Assembly (NCBI GenBank): GCA_001310455.1
Contig: BAXG01000012.1
Span: forward strand, 1-64,000
Length of the DNA: 64,000 bases
Origin: Photobacterium sp. JCM 19050
GTDB taxonomy: Bacteria; Pseudomonadota; Gammaproteobacteria; Enterobacterales; Vibrionaceae
Reading direction: 5' to 3'
Notes under the pieces: model-generated
Database searches by the model: none
Told to the model about the DNA's origin: nothing
The model's input: only the letters and a program-made list of their open reading frames with translations
Part shown: piece after piece, positions 18,125 to 28,297 of the stretch
Layout of the letters: every line of letters starts with the position of its first letter
Position numbering within the stretch: position 1 is the stretch's first letter
Program-made: the position numbers and the translations under genes

Positions 18125-20065
18125 ATGAGTACGGCAACAGGCAAACACTACAGCGTAGAGTTTACGCTCACGTTAAAAGCGCCTTTCGTCACTAAAGGTA
18201 CAGGAGCCATGCGGTTTGGACTAGATACGTTCAGCCAATCTGAAAATGGAAGGCTCATATTGAATGGCACCCAGCACAAGGGTGTGATCCGACATCAACT
18301 TCAGAGCTTTGCGGATTTATTGGATGACAAGCAGCTAAACGGCTTGATCGTCCATGCTTTTGGCCCAGCCTCGCAAACAGACGATGATAAGCACTTTTCA
18401 GGCGCCGCGCTCACCTTTCCTTGGAAAATGAAAGAGCAAGAAAATGATAACGAGACGTTGCGAGACACCGATACGCACGAAAAGCTCTATCGGATAAAGA
18501 TGAACCCCAAAACGGTATTGTCGAAGAAGGGCATATTCAGGTCATTGAGACGAAATATCCCGTGTACTGAAGTCACTTTCACAGGCGCTGGCAGGTACAT
18601 TGAAACAGAAGAATACCCAGCAGCCCTGCTCGAATCGTGGCTAAATAAGGCATTGCAAACGATTGATTCAATAGGGGCCTTTAAAACGGTCGGGTTCGGT
18701 GAAGTCATCAAAGCGACATGCTCATTTACTGAGGAAAAAATGAGGCTCACGGCACCGAGCCGCTGCAGCCTCTTAGCGAACAACCCCTGCGTGTGGCGTT
18801 CTGCTCAGACAGGCCACTATGTTTTGCCAAACCAAGAGCCCGAAGCAGCAACCAGTTCTCTTCACAAGACTTCATCCCGGGCAATGCGATAAAAGCCGCG
18901 CTAACCTACACCCACTACTATCGAGCCTTGTCAGATGACGCCCCACTCAAAAGATACATCGACGACCTTGTCGTTTCCCACGGTACCCAGAAAAAAATGA
19001 CGGCAACAACGCCGCACAAAAACCACTGCTAAAGACGGTTCCACTGTCACTATTGCAATTTCAATTGCCTAGAGATGAGTCAGGGAATAAGCAAACGGCG
19101 TATGTGGATGTTGCCCAAATAGCCGAGCCCATCGTACTCAAAGGTGCCGAGGGCATCATTGCTGGTGCGTTTGCCTCGGATGCCAAAGGCAGCCCTCTCC
19201 CGGAAGTGTACGACGACTACAAAGCCGTAACACCTACGTTGAAGCGTGAGTTGATAGTGCGAACAGCCGTCAATGCCGAAACACAATCAGCAGACGACAG
19301 CCAGCTGTTCAGTTATGAGACCATTTGCAACGACGATCTCAGCTGGGTCGTTCAGTTTAGTCTGCCAACCATGGATGACGCACAACAAGCATACGTCCAT
19401 GTACTGGGCAAACAGTTAGTGGAAGCGCTTAATCAAGGCCTTAACAATCTGGGTAAAACCAAAGCCACCTTGTCATACCAAGCTGTCACCAAGAAGAAGC
19501 CGAAAGCCTTGATCTCGCAGGCGCTGACAAACTCAGCATTAAACTGGAAAGCGATGCATTGCTTTTTGAAGCGGAAGATATCGAAAACGCCATGAAAGAA
19601 GGCGACGACCCACTGGTGGGCTCGCTTCAGCGTTATTTCACCCATCACATCTTTGAGGGGCTCACTATTCCCCTTGTTGCCTGCTACGCAGACACGCGAT
19701 TGGTTGGGGGAGATTACATGTTTAGACGCTTCAAACAAGGTGAATCATACCAGCCACAAGTACTTACCATGGCGGGCAGTGTTTTAACCTTTGACTTGCG
19801 CCACTTGGACAGAAACCAAAAGAATCAAGTGGCCAACATGGTGACTTCATTGACCCAATTAGGGTTACCCGTACCGCAAAGCACACGCAAACGCGCTACG
19901 CAAGAAACAAAGCTGTTCAATATCACGCCACATCTGCCGCAAAACGGGTTTGGCCGGGTCTCGGTACTTTCCCAATCCCTAATCGAAAAATATCGAGCAG
20001 CACCAAGAGGTTTTGTATTCGTCAATGCCAAAACATTACAGCCAGTGGGAGACAAGCATGACTAA
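18125..20065 (+). CDS. Fused type III effector subunit: Cas7-like RAMP plus Csx10(Cas5)-like RAMP (three frame breaks)
   Basis: About 647 residues after repair of three single-base losses (near 18751 G, 18991-18997 A run, 19499 G). The first ~210 residues are a Cas7/Csm3-like RAMP: FTLTLKAPFVTKGTGAMRFG, LNGTQHKGVIRHQ (the IPGSSLKG-type turn) and a Gly-rich FKTVGFGEV. The second part restarts a RAMP fold with PLRVAFCSDRPLCF and DFIPGNAIKAALTY, then IIAGAFASDAKG and QVLTMAGSVLTFDL, resembling Csx10. Fusion of Cas7 with a Cas5-like subunit matches the first fused gene of type III-Dv loci, in which a Cas11 part can follow; I cannot delimit a Cas11 here. A strong AAGGGGGAA ribosome site precedes ATG 18125. 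Confidence 0.78.
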
Positions 20066-21523
20066 GCAATATTTCGCCATTACTGTTGAGGCAACACTGG
20101 TTGTGAAAACACCCATGCTGGTGGCAAGCGGCGACCAAACCTTAGAGGTAGAAAACCTTGATGAGCAGCAAATAAAAGGGGCTGAAAGCCGAAATACGCT
20201 GTTGCCGTGTGTTGGAACTCAGGGTTATTACATCCCCGCATCCAGCCAGAAGGGTGCTCTAAAGGCATTCAGTGAGAACGTCAGCTCTCTTCAACATCGT
20301 GATTGGATATTCGGCAATGAGCCCAAAGCATCAATGGCGCAGTAACCAGTCAGGGTGGTTGGGTAAGGTTTCGCAACGCACCACAGAAAGCAAACGTTGA
20401 AATCCAGTCAGTGACGCGTAACAGCATTAACAGCATTACTGGCGCAACCCAGCAAGGCCACTTGTTTGACGTCAATGCAATAAAGCCAGGAGGTGAATTT
20501 TACCTGGCGTTTGCCATACCTAAAGCGTCAGAGGACCAGCTAACGGAACTTCTGAGCCTACTAACCGCATGGGGAACCACCGACAACGGCTTGGGCCGAA
20601 ACACACGCAACAGCCAAGGACAATTTGAACTTCGAGAAATCCGTGTTAAAGGCGTAGAAGCGCAGACCTACAAAACGTGGCTAACACAAGACGGCGGCAC
20701 TGATCTTGGTGAATATACCCAAGTACTTCCTTTGGTCGCCCAACCAATCACTTATAGAGATGACAGCCTTAAACTTAAGGTCAAACTGGTTCCACTCTCT
20801 CCTATTTTCGTGAGTGATGGGAAAAACCTGAAAGGGAAAAAAGAAGAAGGGCACCAGAGCGCAAATGCAGTCAAAAATAGCGATGGAAACTACATCATTC
20901 CTTCTACCAGCGCGCGAGGCAGCTTCAGAAGTTTGGGGCGGAAAATTTTACTGACCTTGCTGCAACAACAAGGGCCTGAAGCAGAAGCCACGGCAAACAA
21001 CCTCCTACAGGTACTGTTTGGCGGAGAAAAGCACGCAAGCTCAATCACGCTCACGATTTTCACCGCTCATCAGTCAGAATCTGTTGCGCAAGCATTTATC
21101 GCCATAGACCGTTTCACCGGCGGTGTAAAAGGCGGCACCCAAAGCCAAGCGACGGCTGGTGCAAACTACACAATTGAAAAGCCCTTAGTAGATTACTACC
21201 TCGGTGAAATCATCATAAATGACCTCTTAATGAAACCCGAAAATTACGCACAGTTAGCCATCTTTCTGTTCGTACTGAGGGATTTAATGCAAGGTGAAAT
21301 GCTGTTTGGTGGGCTGAAAGGGAAGGGCTTTGGTAAAGCAAAAGCAGAAATTCAGATCGGCGAAAGTGAAACTTGGCTGACAAACTGGCAGGCGTTTGAA
21401 AAAGCGTGGCACCAACAGAAGTTGCCAGATTTTGCGCAGTTACTCACCGCGCTTCAGCAGCAGATCCAAGGTCAACAGACCAAAGAAGAAAACAAGAAAA
21501 ACGTTAAGGAGGCACAAGCATGA
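20058..21523 (+). CDS. Double Cas7 (Cas7-2x) type III effector subunit (frame broken near 20333)
   Basis: About 488 residues after restoring one A. It overlaps the previous stop by eight bases. Two RAMP modules are visible. Module one: ITVEATLVVKTPMLVASGDQ, then YYIPASSQKGALKAF and the closing GLGRNTRNSQGQFEL. Module two: LKVKLVPLSPIFVSDGKNLK, IIPSTSARGSFRSLGRKIL, IAIDRFTGGVKGG (typical of Csm3/Cmr4 segments), and the Gly-rich GGLKGKGFGKAKAEI. In Csm3/Cmr4 a conserved Asp in the thumb loop cuts target RNA; candidates can only be assigned by alignment. Fits the Cas7-2x gene of III-Dv. Confidence 0.8.
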
Positions 21524-23847
21524 GTCAGTTCTATAACCCTTTCAACTTTGTGCCACTAAATGACAAGCCCGATACCAGTAACGATGTTGATTACAACACT
21601 ATTGCTTCCGGTGAAAGCCACATCACCCACCAGCTTTGGCAAAAAGACAAGCTAAGCGGCGCCATCTTCTTGTCCATTACCAATCATAGCGACCTCATTG
21701 TTGGGGGAGAACGCGACGATTCGGGCGATGATAAAACCGTCAAGTTCTTCAAAAGCCATGTTAATGGTCGATTAGACCAACCCGAACAGCTAGCCATTCC
21801 TGCCAACAGTTTACGTGGCCCCATTGCGAGTGTTGCAGAAACGATTAGTGATTCTTCTATGCGCGTGTTAGCGGATGAAAAGTACTCCGTAAGGCCACCC
21901 GTTAGTCCAGAGAATACATTTAATGCGCTGGGAATGGTGGTTAAAACAGAAAAGGGCTTACAGCTAAAACCCCTTACCCTTGCAACGATGCAAGAGTGGA
22001 GTGAGCCTGTCTTCTATCAATATGAGGACAGAGGGGAAAGTGACGACGTAAAACGAGAGTGTTTCTATCAAAAGACAGATTACTGGGAGGATTTCCTTCC
22101 AGTATATGTAAACGTCCATAAATCTAGAAATAACTTGTTCACACGGCTGGATGTGGAGAATCGCTGCTATCACGGTCGTGAACCTAACCCTAAGTTTGTA
22201 TATATCAGAGACAAAGTCGTTCAAACCAGTGTGGAAGATGAAATTGACCGGGACACATATAGGGGGGTGGGCGAACTAAAAGTAGATGAAATAAAGACAA
22301 AGAAAGACTCTCTTTATCTATTGAAAGGAAGGGAAATCACCAACTGGAATATTGATACCTTCTATGGCTCAGAAGCAGAATTTGGAAATCACGCAAACAA
22401 AAATGGCATAAAAAAAAGCGAGTACACGCGATATATCGTTTTTACGAAATCAGACTTGATAGATGTACAAAACGATCTCAGTGATACAAAAAAATACGAA
22501 CTCCTCATACCGTTTGACCAAGCAAAAATTGACAACACAACGGCCTTTTCGATTGAGCCAGAAGCCATTGCGCGCATGAATCGCATACTTGAAACAACCA
22601 ACCCGGACAAGTTTGTCCCAAGGAGTTGGTGTGAAGTCAAAAAAGATGTTAGGAAGGTGGAAGAAGGGGACATTTACTACTTTAAGTGGAGTAAAGACGA
22701 CAGCATCATTGAATTGTCTTATTCGCAGATATGGCGCTCTGAGGTATATAACAAATCGCTGCACGGTATAATCAATGCATCAGGACAATCACGTTATTTG
22801 CCATGGGGAAGTCAAAATCGAAAAGCCAAAGATAGTTCACTAACACCAGCAGAAGCACTGTTTGGGGTCGTTGAAGACAGAGAAACAGACAAAAACAACG
22901 CAGATGACGGAAAAGGGTTAGCATCACGGGTCAGGTTTTATGATGCCGTTTGTTTGAAATCAGAGTTGGAACCTTTCACAACAACCTTAACGCTAGATAC
23001 GCCAAAGCCGCCATCACCGTCCTTATACCTTCACAAACCTAATGGTCAAGGTGTCAGTAAGGCGAATTCAGTTGCAGAGCAATTTAATATCAACGGACGC
23101 AAGCGTTACATTCAACATAAAAAAGCGCCAGAAGGCGATGTGAGAACAGGAACCGATGGCATGCTTAGCCATGTTGAGCGGTTGAACAGCTCGACGACGC
23201 CCAGCTTTGGTTCCTGGATAGAATTTGACAACTTAACAGAAGATGAATTGTCCTTGTTGCTGCTTTCCACCGGAGCCAAACAGTCGGGTAACGAAAAGAC
23301 GTTTTATCAACAGCTTGGGATGGGCAAGCCCTACGGTTTTGGTAAATGTGAAATGGACGTTCTAACTGTATTGCTAAAAGACCCCAGCCAGCGATATCAA
23401 ACGTTGTCAGATGCAACAAGTTACCAACAAGTACTCTCAGGTTACGAACCAAATCACGTCAAATTGGAATTGCTTCGCCAACTTTCTAATTCTGTCGATC
23501 TGCCAGCACTCAAAGCATTTATTTCAACTGAAAGTACTGAATGCTCAAACGTGACGGTCAACCATGCTGGAAACCCCCTCATCAACTTTGTAGCACTAAC
23601 GCAAGTTGCGGCACTTGCGGATGAGAGCAGGTTTGAAGGTAAGGAAATTAGCTATCCAATGCCAAGCCCGCAAACATCGGAATCAAAGATTTTCGAGTGG
23701 TTTGGTTTTAATGAAGAAAACAAACAAAGGTCAGATAATCCAAGGAACAGAAAACCAGTGACGGCAGATTACCAGTTCCTTGGGAAACTGCCCAACGATG
23801 GAACAGTGAAGCCACTGACCAAAGTCAGAAAGCCGCCCAAGAAGTAA
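21520..23847 (+). CDS. Large Cas7-like RAMP protein, TIGR03986 type (Cas7-insertion)
   Basis: 775 residues, intact. The N-terminal third begins a RAMP fold (LSGAIFLSITNHSDLIVGGE, then LAIPANSLRGPIASVAETI). A middle region of roughly 300 residues, rich in charged and aromatic residues, looks inserted. The fold closes near residue 600 with YQQLGMGKPYGFGKCEM, the Gly-rich element of RAMPs. This matches the TIGR03986 family of CRISPR RAMP proteins as I know it, and positionally the Cas7-with-insertion subunit of III-Dv. ATG 21520 overlaps the previous stop (ATGA) with AAGGAGG upstream, implying translational coupling. Confidence 0.82.
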   Translation: MSQFYNPFNFVPLNDKPDTSNDVDYNTIASGESHITHQLWQKDKLSGAIFLSITNHSDLIVGGERDDSGDDKTVKFFKSHVNGRLDQPEQLAIPANSLRGPIASVAETISDSSMRVLADEKYSVRPPVSPENTFNALGMVVKTEKGLQLKPLTLATMQEWSEPVFYQYEDRGESDDVKRECFYQKTDYWEDFLPVYVNVHKSRNNLFTRLDVENRCYHGREPNPKFVYIRDKVVQTSVEDEIDRDTYRGVGELKVDEIKTKKDSLYLLKGREITNWNIDTFYGSEAEFGNHANKNGIKKSEYTRYIVFTKSDLIDVQNDLSDTKKYELLIPFDQAKIDNTTAFSIEPEAIARMNRILETTNPDKFVPRSWCEVKKDVRKVEEGDIYYFKWSKDDSIIELSYSQIWRSEVYNKSLHGIINASGQSRYLPWGSQNRKAKDSSLTPAEALFGVVEDRETDKNNADDGKGLASRVRFYDAVCLKSELEPFTTTLTLDTPKPPSPSLYLHKPNGQGVSKANSVAEQFNINGRKRYIQHKKAPEGDVRTGTDGMLSHVERLNSSTTPSFGSWIEFDNLTEDELSLLLLSTGAKQSGNEKTFYQQLGMGKPYGFGKCEMDVLTVLLKDPSQRYQTLSDATSYQQVLSGYEPNHVKLELLRQLSNSVDLPALKAFISTESTECSNVTVNHAGNPLINFVALTQVAALADESRFEGKEISYPMPSPQTSESKIFEWFGFNEENKQRSDNPRNRKPVTADYQFLGKLPNDGTVKPLTKVRKPPKK

Positions 23848-23859
23848 AGGTGGTTTTCG

Positions 23860-26668
23860 ATGACCAATTCCATCTTCAACAGCATCGAACCCATCGCGCA
23901 GCTATTGCCGCTGCGCGCCATGGTGGTTACGCTACGTTTTACCGAAAGCGTCACCTTGCAGTTTTACCACCATGTCGCGGTTCACGCCTGGGTGCGCCAC
24001 CTTTGTGGAAGCCCAGAAAACTTCAGCCAACAAGTGACAGTGCAAACCCTTGAAAACGGAAAAACGCAGTATGCCGTAAATGAGCTATACCGCTTCAAAC
24101 TCGTTTTCACTCCGTTGGGCGCAGGTTTAATTCAGCCCTTTATCGATAAGTTACAAAAACTCCCCCAAAGCGCCAACACCTTGCCCCGCAAGGCATGTTT
24201 AAGCAACAACGTCTTATTTGCCGGGCTTATGTGTGGTGTTAGCAATCAAGAAATACGCTACGCCATCGACCTATACCCCTACGGATTAGAGCAGTTGGCG
24301 CAGGATGTTGCGCACTGGCAACAACGGGATGAGGTATACATAGAGTCACTCACACCCGCAAGGCTGTTAATGGCCAAATCGCCAGGTGTGAGCCCCCGAG
24401 GTGATCAGCGCTATTGCCGCGACAAAGAACACTTCAGTTCTGGAACGATTACGCGGCGGTTTATCGACACCCTAGTGGGGCTGGTTGAAAGCCACACGGG
24501 TGAACGCTACCAAAGAGACATAGATGCCCTATTTGAGATTGAACCACAACTCAGTTTTTGGATAGAGCACCGCTATGGCAAGGGTGAGCCGAACCAGAAA
24601 AAGCCCATGAGCGGCGCCCTCTTTTCGTTAAAGCTGGTGAACATTCCACGCCTGCTGAAATGGCAAATGGCGATGTTGGTGTTAGGACAATGGCTTGGCG
24701 TCGGACAGTCGCGTTCAATGGGGTTGGGTCTTTACTGGTTACGTGATAAAGGCCAGAGCAATGGCGCGAATTCAAATCGCCTAACAAAGGCCTTCTTTAG
24801 TAAACAACGGCTTATTGAACTCGTCAGGGAAAGTTTGGATAGCCAATTTTCAGAGCATGAACGGAAACATTACCAAGACAATGTCATTCGCCTGAGTGAA
24901 GACATTCTTGAGAACACCTATCACGCCCCCGTACTCCAACAAGTCGAGATAGAAAAAAGTGATGGCGGTGTTCGCACCCTCTCCATTCCGCCTTTAACCG
25001 ACAGAGTGTTACAAAAAGCCATAGCAAAACCTTTGGCGGCTAGCTTAGATGGGCTATGGAAAACACACAGCTATGGTTACAGAAAAAACCTCTCCAGACA
25101 CGATGCCAAATTTGCTATCAACAAAGCTATCCAGCAAGGCTACGAGTGGGTATTGGAAAGTGACGTTGATAGTTTTTTTGACAATGTAGATTGGCAAAAC
25201 CTCGAAACTCGCCTCACCTTGCTGCTTCCTAACGATGCCATCGTCAAGGTGATCATGGCGTGGGTGAAAGCCCCGTGAAAACCCCGGCTGGCGAATACCT
25301 CGAGCGAACCCAAGGGCTACCCCAAGGTTCACCGCTCAGCCCTTTGCTCGCTAACCTCATACTGGATGATTTCGATGCCGATATGCTGGCGCAGGATTAC
25401 AAATTGATCCGCTATGCGGATGACTTTGTTTTGCTGTTCAAAAAGAAAGCCCAAGCACAGGCGGCGCTTAACCATGTTATTGCATCACTCAATGAGCATG
25501 GGCTGAACATCAAAGCCAAAAAAACGCAGATAGTGCATGCCAATAAAGGCTTCCGTTACCTTGGCTTTTGGTTTGTTGATGGCTACGCCATTGAAACTTC
25601 ATGCCATTACAGGCAAGAGGAACAAGAATACCCGCAAGCGATTTCGCATCACCAAGCGCAGTTAGCCGAAGCCAAACAACGTGAAAAACAGCAAATTGGT
25701 GAGCGAGAACAGTTAGGTACCTGTTAGTGATAGCAGGGGAGGTTGCTATGCTAACTTGCGAGAACCACAGGCTCAAAGTAACGCAAGAAGATAACAGCCG
25801 TTATTACGGCTGGGAAGAACTTGAAACCCTCTTAATCTTGGGGCCACACAACATATCTACGCCGTGTCTTCGCCAAGCAATGAAGCACAGCGTGGCCATT
25901 CATTTTGCCTCTCGCTATGGCCAATATCAGGGGGTAGCGTGTGGAAATAGCCCCACCCAAGGGCACCAAATGTGGCAATTGCAACTGGCCTACTTGCAGC
26001 AAACAGACATTGCCTTACAGTGGTCCATCGCCTTGGTGGGCGCAAAAATTGATGGTCATATCGAACTGATACGTAACCGAGATCGCCAATCAGCGCTGAT
26101 GGAAAAACTCCGAGCCATAAAACGAAAAGCCAAACGCAGCCCAGACTTGCAAGTGCTTTTGGGCATAGAAGGCGAAGCTGCTAAATTGCTCTGGCAATTT
26201 TTCAGAACCCATCTGGATGATGAATGGCAATTCAGCGGTCGCAATAAACGGCCGCCGAAAGATCCCATCAATGCGATGCTGTCTTTGGGGTATACCTACC
26301 TTTATCACCTCACTGACTCACTCATTCAAAGTAACGGATTGTGCCCTTGGATCGGGTTTTACCACCAGAATCACGGCGCGCACCGCACGTTAGCGTCTGA
26401 CTTGATGGAGCCATTCCGTGTAGTGGTTGATCGCACTGTTCTCTCGCTGGTGGCAAAACGCCAAATTAAGCCAGAAGATTTTCTAACACTGGAAAGCGGC
26501 TGCGAAATGAGCCGAGACGCTCGCAAGGTGTTACTGACACAGTTGTTGGCCGATCTCACCATGAAACGTAAAAAACAAGACAGAGTGATCGATCAAATGA
26601 TCACGCAGGTACGCGAGGTTAAAATTGCCACAAAATTAGGGGCAACCCCCAACTTTTGGAGGCCATAA
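23860..26668 (+). CDS. Cas6-reverse transcriptase-Cas1 fusion (two frame breaks)
   Basis: About 936 residues after adding one C at 25271-25274 and one C at 25720. Domain 1 (about 1-300) is Cas6-like, ending in the Gly-rich loop GVGQSRSMGLGLYWL; it should cut pre-crRNA. Domain 2 (about 310-610) is a group II intron-like reverse transcriptase with PPLTDRVLQKAIAKPL, DVDSFFDNVDW, QGLPQGSPLSPLLANLIL and catalytic YADD near residue 519. Domain 3 (about 620-936) is Cas1, with the acidic IEGEAAKLLW, GFYHQNHGAHRTLASDLMEPFR (His and Asp/Glu metal ligands) and a basic tail. Such fusions take up spacers from RNA in Marinomonas mediterranea. Cas2 follows by four bases. Confidence 0.93.
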
Positions 26669-26671
26669 AGC

Positions 26672-26950
26672 GTGAAAGTTTACTTGGCCTGTTTTGACAT
26701 AGAAAATGACAAGAAGCGGCGTAGATTGAGTAAATTACTTCTTTCCTACGGTGAGCGAGTGCAGTATTCAGTGTTTGAAATCACAGTAAAAAGTGATGCC
26801 AGCATGAAGAAGTTACTCAAGCGCTGTAAGCGGCATGTCGAAGAAGGGGATAGCTTGCGTTTCTATGCGTTACCCTCCATTGCCAGAGAAGCATCGTTTG
26901 ACATTGATGGAGAGCCAATAGCCCGTTTTCCACAGGCCGAGATTCTCTAA
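26672..26950 (+). CDS. cas2: Cas2
   Basis: 92 residues, the normal size for this ferredoxin-fold subunit of the spacer integrase. The N-terminus VYLACFDIENDKKRRRLSKL holds the family's beta1 strand with the conserved Asp and basic helix; GERVQYSVFEI is the typical second strand, and SLRFYALP the fourth. The GTG start at 26672 lies just after the Cas1 fusion stop. It should form the Cas1-Cas2 complex with the upstream fusion. Confidence 0.95.
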   Translation: MKVYLACFDIENDKKRRRLSKLLLSYGERVQYSVFEITVKSDASMKKLLKRCKRHVEEGDSLRFYALPSIAREASFDIDGEPIARFPQAEIL

Positions 26951-27107
26951 CTCCTTGCTCTTTTACAATTTGCGCTTTAACTATCGGATTAGATTCGGTA
27001 TTGTTGAATTATCTAATGAACTTTGAAATGTGTCAGTTTGTGGATAAGTTTAGGCTAACCAAAAGTGCTCGCTATCTTATTGAAGTAAAAAACCAATTTA
27101 AGGGTAA
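26951..27107 (+). promoter_or_regulatory. CRISPR leader
   Basis: AT-rich non-coding stretch between cas2 and the first repeat. Its position on the side of conserved repeats, opposite the degenerate last repeat, makes it the expected leader, carrying the array promoter and the integration signal. No exact promoter is assigned. Confidence 0.7.
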
Positions 27108-27568
27108 GCTTCATTAGATCTGGTCGTTCAGACCGTTGAGACGAAAACTTATCTCTGTCCTGAATATCACCGATGTTTGCTTCATTAGATCTGGTCGTTC
27201 AGACCGTTGAGACCAGCTATGACCTACGACAGGTGCTGTTTCTTCTCTGCTTCATTAGATCTGGTCGTTCAGACCGTTGAGACTACATCACAGCACCAAG
27301 GAAAATAACAACCCCTACAGCTTCATTAGATCTGGTCGTTCAGACCGTTGAGACTCACACCTTACCGGAAAGCTTTCGATAGCATATTTGCTTCATTAGA
27401 TCTGGTCGTTCAGACCGTTGAGACTTCTTGAAAATCTCCGAAGCCACATAAGCTGTGTTGCTTCATTAGATCTGGTCGTTCAGACCGTTGAGACTTATCT
27501 TGATAATCAATTGTTATCGTTGCTTGTTTAAAGGCTTCATTAGATCTGGTCGTTCAGACCGTTGAACG
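27108..27568 (+). CRISPR. Type III CRISPR array: 7 repeats of 35 bp, 6 spacers
   Basis: Repeats start at 27108, 27179, 27249, 27320, 27390, 27460 and 27534. Each begins GCTTCATTAGATCTGGTCG and ends CAGACCGTTGAGAC, with a short internal stem (GGTC-GTTCA-GACC). The first six are identical; the seventh diverges after GTTGA, marking the leader-distal end. Spacers are 36, 35, 36, 35, 35 and 39 bases. The last eight bases, GTTGAGAC, resemble the usual type III crRNA 5' tag, supporting plus-strand transcription in line with the Cas genes. Confidence 0.98.
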
Positions 27569-27642
27569 CCAGCTCTTGAGGATGAAGGTATATTGATAAC
27601 AGCTAACTAGCTATACTGGCAGGGCAACCAACAGGGAACAGT

Positions 27643-28200
27643 ATGCGCCTATTTTTTGATACAGAATTCTCAGCCTTACGCCAGAATGCACAGCTCCTTA
27701 GCCTCGCTTTTGTCGATGAAAATGGGCGCGCATTTTATGCCGAGTGTCGCGAGCAACACAGGGCGGAGCATGACCCCTGGGTAAAAGAAAATGTTGTTGC
27801 GCATATGCGCTGGCTAGCATTACCGGATTGCCCCTCTTCCGCGTGGTTCGAGGAAAGAGAGCTGACTGCTGGTGTAGATAGCAATAAAGAGATTGCAACG
27901 CGTTTGGCTGAATGGCTGAGTGCCTATGAAGATGCTGAGCTTTGGGCTGATTGCCCCGCCTATGACTGGGTGTTGGTGTGTGAGCTTTTTGGTGGTTCAT
28001 TGCACTTGCCTAAACCGCTTACCTATATTGTGAACGATTTTGCCACGGTGCTAACGTGGCAAGGTAAAGACCCGCTAACGGCAAGAGAAACACTGTTATT
28101 ACCTGAGCAGCTTCCCACCGGTACTTTACACAATGCGCTGTATGATGCTCAGTTACTTAAGGCGTGTTTCCAAGCGTTGTCTTGTAAACACGGTTTGTGA
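27643..28200 (+). CDS. DEDDh-type 3'-5' exonuclease
   Basis: 185 residues, a compact RNase T/Rv2179c-like exonuclease. Exo I is FFDTEFSAL (D-x-E), exo II is WADCPAYDWVLVC, and exo III is LHNALYDAQLL with the conserved His and Asp, giving a complete metal-binding DEDDh set. ATG 27643 is preceded by CAGGGAAC. It sits 75 bases after the array and 97 bases before the CARF nuclease, all on the plus strand. It could trim crRNA ends or act on foreign or messenger nucleotides; no role is proven, and it may simply be a passenger. Confidence 0.85.
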   Translation: MRLFFDTEFSALRQNAQLLSLAFVDENGRAFYAECREQHRAEHDPWVKENVVAHMRWLALPDCPSSAWFEERELTAGVDSNKEIATRLAEWLSAYEDAELWADCPAYDWVLVCELFGGSLHLPKPLTYIVNDFATVLTWQGKDPLTARETLLLPEQLPTGTLHNALYDAQLLKACFQALSCKHGL

Positions 28201-28297
28201 ATTCTGCTGAATAATTTGCCCAACTGAGCGCTGCTTGGTTGGGCTTTTTGGGGGTTTCTGTATAGTGGATTTACCACCAACAAAACAGAGTGAATTC

